From: Buxus sempervirens
Lineage: Eukaryota > Streptophyta > Magnoliopsida > Buxales > Buxaceae
Length of the DNA: 64,000 nt
Assembly: GCA_947561395.2 (NCBI GenBank)
Contig: OX387193.1
Coordinates: 14,198,001 to 14,262,000 of the forward strand
Reading direction: 5' to 3'
Positions 43,285 through 54,509 of the stretch are shown piece by piece. A program made the position numbers and the translations under genes. Below the pieces are notes generated by a model, which was not told the origin of the DNA, made no database searches, and saw only the letters and a list, made by a program, of their open reading frames with translations. Every line of letters begins with the position of its first letter. The stretch's first letter is position 1.

Positions 43285-45056
43285 GAGGAGCTACATGTTT
43301 TCTTGTATTTTTGATGATTAATTGTATTGGTTTTTAAGTTGGATTTCATTGAAAAAGTTGGATGATTATAAAGTTTTGATTTGGTGATTTAAATCTCTCT
43401 TTAAGAATCAAAAAAAGTGTTGCTCATGGGTGGTTTAATTTAGAAAGAAATCTTAGATAAATTTTAATCACCAAGATTTGATTAGGATTGTCTTAGAAGT
43501 AATTTGGAATGAAATTTATATGTTTAGAAACAATTTAAAACCATAGAAATTTGAGAAGTTATGGAAATTCTGAAAAACCCAAAAAAACTGACTTTTGGGC
43601 AGAGCTCCCGAAAGGCCACTCGAGCGCCCTATTTGTATACCTTAAACCAGAACATGAAAACAAGTCGCTTGATACACCGTTTGCATGCAACCACGGGCGA
43701 CTGTCTGTGTATCTAAAACAGAACCTGAAATTATAGCCGCTAGAACAGTCGCTCGAGCGCTTCTTTGAGCGACCCATGTCAGAAATTCCAGATTTTGGGA
43801 TTTGTGCCCAGATTTAATTTTTAATGATTTTTTTGTAAATTCTAAAGTTGTAACACCTGTAACTAGGTTAGTTTGAGATATAGGAAGTGGCAGAATTAAA
43901 TTTGAATTAAAGAATAGTAATTTGGAACGATGATTGTAAATATGAAACTTTTGGAGATATTTTAAGTAAAAAGAGGTCACAACCTATTTAGATTTGATTT
44001 TGGGTAACCTAACCTATTTTTAAACTTCAATATAGACCTAAGATACCTTCTGGAAGTACTAAATAACAGAATTAATAAGTTTTGACACCTTAGGTTCTAA
44101 ATGAGAGAAAGTTAGACATTAATAGATAGTAAAAATAGAGAAGTTTTAATCAAGAGTTAAGAACATTGTTACTGTCTTGATTTATTGCCTTTTAAACAAA
44201 ACTTGATTTTGGGAGTTCCTGCACTTGTATTTGAACTATCTGAGCATGCTTTAAGCTCCGAATGATTTATGTATATACTTGGATTATTTTGCCGTTGAAA
44301 CTTGGAGTTTGGACATATGACTTGGTACACCTTGTGTTGGTTTTTGGGTCACAGTTGTGACAAGGCAGGTGCCTAGTTTATTGTTTTCGTAGGGAGGATT
44401 TGGTTATTGTTATATAGATGAGGTTCTGTATTTGGTGGGCGTTATTGAGAAGTATGTCCATTCCCTGTTTTGGTTTTCCACCATCGTGTGGGTTTCGCAA
44501 TTACATTATTAATTGATATGTTATTAAGTTATTTAGAGTTTTTGATTGTGAGTTGTGTCTAGCAGGCTTAGCTGTTACATGTATCCATTAGAGTAGCTAG
44601 TACATGAAATTGTTTTCTGGAGTTTCTTATTTTGTGTCATAGGCATTCCATCATCTCGAGGATGGTACCGCTCCTGGATTGGTCGGTGGCTACATTACCC
44701 ACTCCTGGATTGGTTGGGCCGTGCATGCTAACCCACTTTGGTTATTGATTTTTTGTTGTTGGTGGGTTCTTCCGTCCGGTTTCTCCCATTTTTCAGGTAC
44801 TCTTGGCGAGGACGTCAAGTTATGGGCTAGTTGTAGCTGAATAGTCAGTTTAGTTGTAGATTAGTTTTCCTAAGATTAAGAACATTGTAATTGTTAAAGT
44901 TAATTTGTTAATGGATATTAATTCAAGTTTCCGCATTTACTCTGATTGTAAAATTAGAAAAAGTTTTAAATTATTCCATATTTTAGTTGCTTTTGTTACT
45001 TACCATAACACCTCGGGTTTTGGGAATTGGACCCGGAACCGTGGCGTTACAGAGCG

Positions 45057-45171
45057 GAGACAGATCCGGATGGAGCTTGATATACATGAGATTCTAGAGT
45101 ATGTGATGGAGCATGTGGAGGATGATGACGATGCTGATGTGGTTCTTGATGATGTTTCGGATTTTTTTTGA
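45057..45171 (+). pseudogene. Extra ORF of the copia element, C-terminal part
   Basis: After LTR C' the frame continues with RRQIRMELDIHEILEYVMEH, then an acidic tail (EDDDDADVVLDD) and TGA. It belongs with 37262-38218. A GGGGGAG motif follows at about 45219. Confidence 0.6.
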
Positions 45172-46129
45172 GCATGTGTGGCTCCACTTCTTCCTTTTGT
45201 CTATTTCTGTGACAAAAAGGGGGAGTAGTGTAAGACCCTGATTTTTGGTAAGTTTTATTGTTTGTGTATTTATTTATTCATATATATATAACTATGTTTA
45301 TCAGGTGATTTTGTGGTTTGAGGGCTTAGCCCATACTCGTATGTACAGGCGTTATATAGCCATTTTTCTGAAAAATCGTATTATTATCATTATTATTATT
45401 AAAGTATAGTTGTGTGCTTATTAACGTAAATGGATGCGGAACATGTAGTGTTTCCGGTGGGCGAGCATGCATAGGATCAAGGGGTTAAAAGGGTTGATCG
45501 AGCGGCGTATGCATCTCGCAAGGTAAAAGTACAAATAGGGAAAGTAGGGTTTTGGGTTTAAACGAAATACGCGTATACTTACGGAAACATTTTTTCGCTA
45601 GTCTGAGTATCAGGAGAGTTGAGCGATTTCGGCTGGAGTGGCGATTAGGGCTCTGCTCGTGAAGAACAAGCATCGCAAGGGCTAAGGGAAGGATTTTGGA
45701 GTTTAACTTCAGTGGGTTATCTCTCTCTGCTCGAGAAGTTTTGGTTGGATAGATTTTTCATTCGCGTGCGTGGCCGGAGTGGTGATCGGCCGAGGTTTTG
45801 ATACATTCGGGAATAAGCGCATTCAGCATTCAGGTGAGTAGCACTGATTTACAACTGGGTTTTGTGTTTGAGGTTTTCGTGAGCTTATTCTGATGCATGT
45901 TTTGTAGCTTAAATGATGTATGAGTTTTCTGGTTTTCTGGTTTTCTGGAAATGACATGAACAGAGTTCGGAGATTGAATTTTATCTTTTATTTAAAAGTG
46001 GTTAGATTAAATCAAAATATGGTTGGGAAGTTTCTGGGAGTATTGGGAGTGTAGTGGGCAATTACAGAGATAAACAAACCGGCCAGTCATGTAGATCTTC
46101 GAATAACAGAGAAATGAAAATCACAGGGG

Positions 46130-46390
46130 GTATCCGCTCACCTCGCGCTCACCGGCGCTCACCTAAGAGGTAGGCGCCCCGTTAAATACTACCCACCGCC
46201 GAGCTCACGCCCGTCTGGCGCTCAGTAGAAAACCCGGCGCTCATCTCGCGTGAATCTCGCGCCCACCTCACGCCCGTCTCGTGCTCAGCTCACGCTCACC
46301 TAGCGTCGAGTGAGCGCTAGGTCTATTTTTACCTGTTTCCTTACTGCCGACCGGCGCTCACCTCGCGCCCACTTCAGGAAGTGAGCGCAG
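46130..46390. repeat. GC-rich palindromic cassette in E
   Basis: Repeats of CGCGCTCACCT, GGCGCTCACCT and CACGCCCGTCTC, with an inverted repeat GGCGCTCACCTA/AGGTAGGCGCC. Closely similar to 4330-4600 in LTR B1, including about 200 bp upstream (TTACAGA, CGGCCAG, AGATCT, AACAGAGA in the same order). Confidence 0.8.
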
Positions 46391-47004
46391 ACCCTATTTT
46401 GCTTACTGAATTGGAGATTTGATTTAACTAAGAGTATTTGGGTTACTTGAGGATTAAACCACTTCACTATTCACTTGTTTGGGAACCCTGGGAATCTATT
46501 TTGCCTAGGAAACTATTAGAGGAAAATTTAGTGAACTACTTAAAAGCTTTCAAGTTGGGTTTAGGTTATTTATGAATGTTATGCCGGATACCAAACCACT
46601 AAGAGTTACTAGTTACATTTCCTCAGCTTTATACACTGTTTTGATTGAGGAGTTATTCTATTCTGGTTTCACTTGTTTGGAAATTTTAAATGTATTGTAA
46701 AGATTTCCTTAGTATGAATGAATTGAGTTTTACTTCCAAATGACATGTGTTACGGAAATGAGAAGATACTGAAAGTACTTGAGGTACTGCTTGGTCCAGA
46801 GGGACAGGTGATGAATTGTGATGAGTTTTACATGATGTGGAATGAATGGTTTTATTTTGATATTGAAATTGAGATTATACGATGTTTTACTGTTTTGGTC
46901 TAGCTTGTCCTGGATCCAGATGTTTAAGCTTAGTAATGTGATGTTATTGTTGGTTGTTGGAATTGCATGGCCTTGTGTGTTGCCATGACCGGTGTAGAGC
47001 AGCC

Positions 47005-47125
47005 AGAAACCCTGAGTAGGCCTGGTTGTCAATGCAGAAACCCGGGGAGTAGGCCTGCATTGGATGACAAAACCCTGAGTAGGCCGTCATTTCAGAGTAT
47101 CCGAAACCCTGAGGAGGCCGGAACT
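47005..47125. repeat. Short tandem repeats with AAACCC(T/G)GAGTAGGCC
   Basis: Four variants of GAAACCCTGAGTAGGCC, about 37 bp apart, in LTR E. Confidence 0.7.
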
Positions 47126-47736
47126 GTGTACATGGAGGTGTGGAGTGTCTACTTGGCATGCTTAATTTATCAACTAAACGATAGTCATGACATTGACCAA
47201 TTGATGTGTTGCCATACTTAACTGAGATGTGATTTGTTTGATTAGAACCAGTCTTGATTTCGATTTGAGAATTGATGTTGGTTGTTTAACCGTATTCAGT
47301 GTTTGTCGATGCATAGTTTAAATTGTGATCAACTATTTCTGCATGCATGTGCTACTCGCTGAGATATTCGTATCTCACTCCGTTGTTTGTCTTGTTTGTT
47401 TTTCAGATACTCGTGGTGAGGCGATTACTGGGGTAAATCCTGCTGAGGCTTATAGGGAGGAGGATTACTATTACCTTCCTTAGACTAGTAGGTTATCTGT
47501 TCTGAATTTGAGAACTTTGAATTAATTGAGATGTATTAAAGTTTAATTGGGGTTGAACCATACGATTCTAGTTCAGTTTAAATGTTACAATTTTGCATAA
47601 ATGGAAATGTGCACTCTGTCAGGTTATAGCTATATGATTATCCAGCGATCATAAATTGATTAACGATCCTTGCCTAACCTCCGTGAGACGTGTTATACCT
47701 TTATTGAACAACACGGATCCGGGGCGTTACAAGTAG

Positions 47737-48122
47737 GTATATTTTGAGGGGGAGATTTATGGGAGAGTTTATTTATGGATGACTGTACTTATTTACTTAC
47801 TTTGTGATGATTGTATATATCATGTGTGATATTGATACATGGTTTATATTTCTGAAATATTGCACTTAAATGTGAATTGCTTATTGTAATTTCTTTTAGA
47901 TTTTTATTCCTCTTGCTTTTCACAGGGTATTTGTTTTTCTTTGAGTTGTTTTGTTACAGGTTACAGGTTTCCAATTCAAGCATGGTTTATCTAGGTTATT
48001 GTGGATAGGTTTTGTTTGAGTTTGTAAAGTCCAAGACATTGCTTGGTGGTTCACAATGTCAAGGATTTTCAATTTATTTTATTTGGTATAGGTTTTGTCA
48101 CAGAATAGCCAAAGGGGGAGTT
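47737..48122 (+). other. Copia 3' region with repeated polypurine motifs
   Basis: GAGGGGGAGATTT (about 47747) and AAAGGGGGAG (48111-48120), the latter directly before the 3' LTR. Together with 35897 and 45219 this gives four polypurine-like motifs. Multiplied polypurine motifs are a reported Sirevirus feature. Confidence 0.6.
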
Positions 48123-49264
48123 TGCTAGGTTTAGAGACCTAAGTTGGTTTAATTCTGTGCCAAAATTTGGTTTAGAGTGTTTAGGATAGGTTCTAGGAGT
48201 TGCGATTCAAACCGGGTTGAAAAAGGAGTAAAAATAAGCAATTTTGTATTTCGGGACTGAGGCCGGCTCAAGCCTGGCTCTAACCTGAAGCATAAGGTTG
48301 GGTTTTTAGAGTCAAGCCTGACCTAAGCTCAATCCCAACTCTAGTGCGAGGAAAAATAAAACTCAGACAGAGAAACCTGAGAATAGCATTAGAGAAGGTT
48401 TGATGTGCTGTTTGAGCCATGGAGTTCAACATGGGAGCCGTGCCCAACCCGAGCTCTAGCCTAGCTTGAGCCTGTAGAGAAACCTGGGAAATAAGCCTTC
48501 AGGTAGTAACGTGCTCGACCCAGGCTTGAGCCTGAAAAGTTCCGAAAATTAAAAAAACCTAGTTTTTCAATTCCTATTTGAATTCTATTTTATCTATAAC
48601 TTCTTTGAAACCTATAAATAAGACTAGGGGGCGTTTCTAAAACACGTTGGAGATATTTTAGAAACACTAGATGTCCTATTCTTCTAGAGAAAATCTCCAT
48701 TCATATTTTCTCTCTTTGAGCCATCTCTTTCTTCTATTCTTTCTTGTTCAAAGCCTTGAAGTTCTTGGTTGGGAAGGATTGCACGTGGGAGTTCCCACAG
48801 TACAAGACGTGGACGTTTGGCACGATCGTGTGAGGAGATTTTTGAAGTTCTAGAGTGCTGCAGGTTGTAGATCTAAAGAATTCTTCAGAAGCTTGACAAG
48901 TCAGTGAGTTTTAGAGTCTAGCAAAGTTTGTTGAATCGTCTGAACCACTTTGTAAGCCTTCTTCTCATAGTGGATCTTTAGGTGGCTCCTGCATAACCCG
49001 GAGGGTTTTTCTCTAGTGAGAGATCTCATAGAGTTTTCCCTTCGTCACCAAATTGCTTGTCTCTTTTATTTCTTTATATGCTTTAACGCTTTTGCAATTT
49101 GGGTGGCTTACTACTTAGTTGTTATTTTCTTAAATTAATTTGAGGACATGTGCATGCTATTTAATTAAGGACTTGTCTTTAGTTAAGTAGAAATTTTAAT
49201 TTCCGTTGTGCAACACCTATTCACCCGCTCTAGGTGTATGTGGAGTCTAAACCCATATTTTTCA
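48123..49264 (+). repeat. Copia 3' LTR
   Basis: TGCTAGGTTTAG to ATTTTTCA, 1142 bp. TATAAATA at 48613. The last ~800 bp align with 31367-32162. Many CTTGAGCC/GGCTCAAGCC variants at 48260-48540. The flank ATTTT (49265-49269) is the expected right duplication. Confidence 0.88.
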
Positions 49265-49342
49265 ATTTTCATATAAAAAATGTGTTTCAGATAATACAAT
49301 GATAAGCAATCAAGCATTATTTGATCACTAATTGAGGAAAAC
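49265..49342 (-). other. Host intron flank
   Basis: Short stretch between the copia LTR and the exon at 49343. On the minus strand it starts with the donor GTTTTC and would be the 5' end of an intron that holds the copia element. Confidence 0.5.
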
Positions 49343-49469
49343 CTGCTTTATCATGGTAGTAAATGAGGGCAAAGCAGAGCGGTTTCCTTTGACACCAGCA
49401 GCCAAAAGCAAGGCTACTTCTCCCCAAGCATTACAGACACAAAGGGTAAAAATAGGTGGTCTAACATAC
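49343..49469 (-). CDS. Exon of a ClpR-type plastid Clp protease subunit
   Basis: A 127-bp open exon between a 3' splice site (TTTCTACTACAG, just above 49469) and a 5' splice site (CAG/GTTTTC at 49342). It encodes YVRPPIFTLCVC and NAWGEVALLLAAGVKGNR, then SALPSFTTMIKQ. This fits the Clp proteolytic fold around the position of the catalytic Ser, where ClpP has G-Q-A-A-S-M. Here the Ser site reads NAWGE, as in the inactive ClpR subunits of the chloroplast Clp core; the sequence is closest, from memory, to ClpR2. CVC instead of the conserved CVG may be a sign of decay. Neighbouring exons are not in the window; both flanking introns would contain very large retroelement blocks. Gene or pseudogene cannot be decided here. 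Confidence 0.7.
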
Positions 49470-50450
49470 CTGTAGTAGAAAGTAATTGTTCAATAGTTAC
49501 TGAAATGAGAGCAAATAAAAACTACCTCAAAATAATAAGAATAAAAGTTCCATTCATGCCATAGAATCATAAATTCTTTTAACTAGTCAAAGTACGATCA
49601 AAAAGAAGATTTTGCATGCCACCATTACTTGTTACAATGAAACTAGTAGAAATTAAAATTTCCAAATGTGTGAAACAAATAGTAACCCAAGGAACCATCC
49701 CACTGGCACCTCATTTTTCACAAAAAAAAGGAATTCTATTCAAGAGCAATGAGGAATTCAGAACAAGGTCAGCTTCGACAGCCACCAAAAGTACAAAGAA
49801 AAAACAGAAGAATATAGGATTATAAAGAAAAGAGTAAACCTCAAAAGACATTAAAAAAGAAGAAGAAGGAAAGCATAGTGACATCATCTCTGAACTTGGC
49901 AGCACAAGTTGTGCCAGATGCCAAGACAACGCAATGCTAATGCCTTTCAACCAAACAATGCTTGTGACTTGAATAAGATCTAATTCATAAACAGCTTTTC
50001 ATTAACATGTTCTCCAGTTTGTTGTTCGTATAATTCCAGTCCTATCTCACCCAAAAATAAAAAAAGTATAATTCTAGTCCTAAGATCCTCCAATACAAAA
50101 TATATAATAATGGGAATGACTTAGCAACAAGACTAACTTTTGAAATTTTTGTAATGCTGACAAAAATAAACGAGGAAAAAAAATCAAAAATTAAGAGTAA
50201 ATTATTACTTTTCTTTCCATACTCATTTTTTTGACTGCCTGAAAATTAATTTAAAGGATCAAAATTCATCTTTTTATACTTGAAGATTATTCATAGTAGC
50301 CATCTATGTCAAAAACTTAAACAAAAATTTATTGAAGGAGTGGTGAGCGATTCTTATGGAGGGAGTTGTATGTTATTACTGCAATCCTCAAGACAGATTT
50401 CTATAATTTACCCATAATTTACATTTACATGACCTCTTTCTTTTAAATAT
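49470..50450. other. Probable host intron sequence
   Basis: AT-rich, no terminal repeats and no conserved protein found on either strand. If the exon at 49343-49469 belongs to a real gene, this is its upstream intron. Confidence 0.4.
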
Positions 50451-50700
50451 ACTAGCAGGGTGCACGTAGCATCACACATTGCAGGTAAAAGAGAAGGGAG
50501 TTAGACAATTGATTACAAAAGTAGGAATCGTTCTGTCGCTATTTAGATTTAAGGAAACTTCAAATGTATTAAAGAGAAGGACAACTATACCCCTATATCA
50601 ATGAATTTTAACAATCATTTATAAGGATATTAGGGACAAAAAGATACAGTTTTTGTCACACTTTCTAAGGGAGCGCTTTACTATATTATATAGATATAGA
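50451..50700 (-). mobile_element. Possible short non-autonomous Helitron
   Basis: On the minus strand it begins TC-TATATAATATAGTAAAGCG (near 50699), a start common in plant Helitrons, and ends CGTGCACCCTGCTAGT (CTAGT at 50455-50451). No flanking duplication is expected. The 3' hairpin is weak, so this remains tentative. Confidence 0.35.
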
Positions 50701-50729
50701 TATAAAATAGCTCCATCCACTTGGGAGAA

Positions 50730-53100
50730 TGTCACGCCCCGAGATCCATCACTTGTATAATGTTCCAAGGTATAGGAATAGAACGCAACCTTGCTCGTAA
50801 GCGATCCCCAAGACTCATTTAATCTCATTAAATACTAAATATAAATATTATTTTTGCAATAATGTTCAGGGTTGCAGCGGAAAATAAAAAAAAATCTCAT
50901 TAACAAAACTAAGGATTAATTTATGAGTTTAACAAATCTATCTGAATAACATATAACCTCCATTACAAGTTCAATACTCAACTAGAAAAAAATAAAAATA
51001 TTCAATGCCCAAATCAAATATGATTTTTCCGAGCTATTCCCTTTGCTTCATTTGCACAGCCTTGTGGTTACCTGAAAATAAGTAAGGGATGAGCTTTCAC
51101 GACTCAGTAAGTAGGGCTAATATTCCCTACATGACTACATGCTTCAAAAATCAAATCTTTAGTTATGTCATATATAAGCTTAGTAGAAACGAGCAAGACA
51201 CCATTACAAGAATAACATTTGCAATAGTAACACATGTCAATCAATTTAATCAATTACAAGGTAAGAAAAAAAAAAGCATCAATGATATTAAGAAAGTAAC
51301 TCTTAGTGATAACAAGAACACAATACAATTTTCCACTTAATAATAGAATTATCACAAAATATCTACTATGCCAGTCTGTAAACTAGCACAGCTCCCTAGT
51401 CATAGCATTTTTGTGTAAACAGAATACAACTGGGTCGTGTCTATCTAAGTAAACGGCTCTGATCCAGTACATGCCTGTCGAGTCACTGCTCAGTTCCAGC
51501 GCATGTCTGTCGAGTCACAGTTCAGTTCCCACAACACGCATGACCAACAAACATATATATAACAATTTCCGAACATATCGATATTGTTAACCAAAGCAAT
51601 ACAAGGTCACAACACTCACATATATAATGCAAGCAACCTAATTAAGACTAACATAAAAAAGAAAATTAAATCGACTAAGAAACTTTATATAAATCAAACC
51701 CCAACTTTATACAATTTAACTATATTAGTATAAGCAAAAGATGTTTCTTTAGACTGCGTAGTCACCAATAACCAATGTGTATTTTCTACTCAAACTACAT
51801 CCAAGTAAATCGATAAATAATATACTAATAATAATACTCATAATACATTATTTAATCATGACAAAGCAAACCATTAATATAACTACAAACATCTGTTAAT
51901 AATGGACATTAAGCCTTCATTTCTTCCATTTCCTAATCCCATGAAACCTTACGTGTGTGTGTATATATATAGATATTTAAAATCTTTCACAAACATACCT
52001 AACACATTTAATAAAATAATGAGTCCCAAACAAGTGAAGTCGTGATTGGGTGTTTGATCTTAAAAGTTGTTCGTTGTATCATCACACTTCCACCGATCTA
52101 ATTTCGGGAATAACCAATAAAATATACATATATAAGCAAGTGCTTATAACAAGTGACATGGTTTTTGCAATGATGAGTTAATTCTTAAATACATCAGCAA
52201 GACACCAAATCGTAAAAAAAAAAAAAAAACATTTTCACCATTCTGGTATTATCCAATTTAAGAAGAAGAATTTCTTCTTCTGTAAATGACAAACTCACAA
52301 TAGAAGAGGAACCATCATTGCACTGACATTGTAAACATTAATAAAGTAAAAGAACTAACCATGAGATAAAAAAAAATATCACCACTTAGGCCATGTGATG
52401 CATAGCCATGATCATAAAAGACAAAATTTGAAGCCATGAAACAAATCTTCTAACACATCAACTTTTTCATTTTAAAATATTATTTGCTTTCACATAAGAC
52501 GAAATAATGAGGATTGATGCATACATGGGTGATTATTTCACATACAACACAATAACATTGACACATTCCCCGACTCAGAAAAGTCATCAACACGTTAAAT
52601 CAAAGGAATAAATCAATAAAAAAATCAAATCTAACCACTCATATACGATTTCAAATCAATGATGAACCAAAAGAAATCATCACAAGAACTTACACTTAGG
52701 GTTTATACCGACTGTTTGGCATAGCGGACATAAAATATATTATCCCAATAGAGATCTTGAATGTATATACCCATGGAAAGAACATTAACCGAACTTACCT
52801 TCTCATTGCAGATTTTGATTTGAAGAAGATAAGATAGTTCCTTGGATTTCTATCTCCCCCTCCCAGTCTTCTTTGCCTCCTACAATCCCATGAGAGAAAG
52901 ATGGGGGTTAGGGTTTTCCAACTCCCTAACTTAACAGAGAAAAGACAAAATTAACCCCTTTCCTAAAATTTGTATATGGTGTGTGTGCAAGCACACTAGG
53001 CCGTGCACAGCACCAATCAGTAGCCCCTATTCTATAGACTTGGCCGAGTCAATATCTTGACTGGGGTCAACCAATAATTTATTTTGACTGGGTCTCCACA
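50730..53100 (-). mobile_element. 3' LTR of a minus-strand chromovirus (element G)
   Basis: On the minus strand it starts TGTGGAGACCCAGTC (53100) and ends GATCTCGGGGCGTGACA (50730). The polypurine tract GGTGGGGAGA lies directly before it (53101-53112), and the pol remnant is upstream on the same strand. It is 2371 bp. GAGAA (50725-50729) is the expected target duplication; the partner lies right of the window. Contains the direct repeats GCATGTCTGTCGAGTCAC near 51465-51520. Confidence 0.85.
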
Positions 53101-53191
53101 ATCTCCCCACCGTATGGAAATTGCTTCCTCGAAATTGTGGATTAACACGTAATACAAATAATCAATATACAATTAATAGATACATACCTTA

Positions 53192-54509
53192 TCAGAAAAT
53201 AAAATCTGGATACTTTGCTCTAATTTCTTCTTCTAATTCCCAAGTTGCTTCAGACTCATTATGGTTGCTCCATAGTACCTTCACAAGAGATGTAGTTTTC
53301 CTCCCTACCGTATGATCCTTTCGATCAAGGATTTGAACTGGAACTTCTTCATAGGAGGTATCAACTCGAAGTGGCAGGAATTTCCAATCTACCATTTATG
53401 TTGGATCTGGGAAAAATCTTCGCAACATGGAAACATGGAAAACGTTGTGAACTGTTGACAGTTTAGTAGGAAAGTCCAATCGTTACGCTACCTTTCCAAC
53501 TCTTTCCATGATTTCAAAAGGCCCAATTTAAAGAGGTGCTAATTTTCCCTTTTTACCAAATCTAAACACTCCTTTCGTAGGTGATACCTTTAGGAAAACA
53601 TAATCACCTTCAAAAAATTCCAACTCCCTTCTTCGCCGGTCTAAATAATTTTTTTGGCGACTCGGGGCAGCCAATAATCTTTCAGATCTTTTTGATATTA
53701 TCTGAAGATTCCTGTAATAGTTTCGAGCCTAAAAAGCCCTTCTCACCCACTTCAGTGTAGCACAACGGGGATCTACGGGGTCTGCTGTACAAAGCTTCAA
53801 ACAGGGCCATACCAATAATAGCCTGATAACTATTGTTGTAGGCAAACTCAAGTAAAGGAATATGGCTGTCCCAATTTCCTCCAAAATCAAGTACACTTGT
53901 CCTCAACATGTCTTCCAAAACTTGATTTACTCTCTCAGTATACCCATCAGTTTGTTGGTGGAAAGCTGTGCTGAAATTCAAACGGGTTCCCAAAGCTTTA
54001 TTGAGAATTTTCCAAAACTCAGAAGTGTATTTAGAGTCTCTATCAGAAACAATAGTAACTATAACACCATGCAAATGGAAAATTTCATTTACATACAACT
54101 TCCCCAATTCATCCATAGAAATATTTGACTTCACAGGCTAGAAATGAGATGACTTCGTAAGTCTATCTACTATGACCCATATAGCATTATGATTATCTCG
54201 AGTTCGAGGCAACCCTGAGATGAAATCCATGGTGACTTTCTCCCACTTCCAAACCCTGACAGGTAATGGCTGTAACAACCCTGCAGCACTTCTGTGTTCA
54301 TCTTTAACTTGTTGACACACCATACACTTGGCAGCAAATTTAGCCACATCATTCTTCATGTCATTCCACCAATATACTTGTCGAATGTCCTTATAAATTT
54401 TATTTCAACCTAGATGCACAAAATATTTAGATTTGTGTGCCTCTTCCAATATCTCATCTCTTAAACCTCCTTCACTAGGAACACAAATTCCATTGTTGAA
54501 TTTTATACC
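53192..54509 (-). pseudogene. Element G integrase and chromodomain region
   Basis: Reading leftwards: HKSKYFVHLG, a TGA, then CMVCQQVKDEH completes the HHCC zinc site. The core has D in MDFISGLP, a TAG after SSHF (about 54136), D in IVSDRDSKYTS and E in DGYTERVNQ; then FAYNNSYQAIIGMALFEALY. After further stops, VPVQILDRKD and LVKVLWSNHNESEATWELEE are the chromodomain-proximal end found in Tekay/Del-type chromoviruses. Once ~440 residues; at least four in-frame lesions. Inactive. Confidence 0.85.

Larger units (their letters stand above)
38219..45051 (+). mobile_element. Solo LTR C', chromovirus-type, split by D
   Basis: Starts TGTAAAACCCTAG and ends GTGGCGTTACA, flanked by GAGCG (38214-38218 and 45052-45056). 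Without D it is about 3.07 kb, matching LTR C (1636-8156, opposite strand) in length, ends and much of its sequence. TATAAAAG at 38958. A GC-rich repeated stretch with CTCGAGCG motifs lies at about 43600-43790, parallel to 6890-7015 in C. Confidence 0.92.
45229..47731 (+). mobile_element. Solo LTR E, chromovirus-type
   Basis: Starts TGTAAGACCCTGATTTTTGG and ends GATCCGGGGCGTTACA, flanked by AGTAG (45224-45228 and 47732-47736). It is 2503 bp. It contains a GC-rich cassette (46130-46390) and repeated AAACCCTGAGTAGGCC variants around 47005-47125. Confidence 0.93.
31367..49264 (+). mobile_element. Sirevirus-like copia element without pol, heavily invaded
   Basis: Partial 5' LTR (31367-32162), initiator-Met-type primer site, broken gag, long spacer, an extra ORF, several GGGGGAG polypurine-like motifs and a 3' LTR (48123-49264). 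I find no protease, integrase, RT or RNase H motifs anywhere between gag and the 3' LTR, so it is a non-autonomous derivative. Gag architecture and repeated polypurine motifs fit the SIRE/Maximus group. Inserted in it: H (in the 5' LTR), a hAT element, solo LTRs C' with D, and E. The first ~340 bp of its 5' LTR should lie left of the window. Confidence 0.8.

Noticed and set aside
43559-43980. Overlapping minus-strand ORFs of 72 and 112 codons
   Set aside because: Within non-coding LTR C', no homology pattern, and absent from the equivalent part of LTR C.
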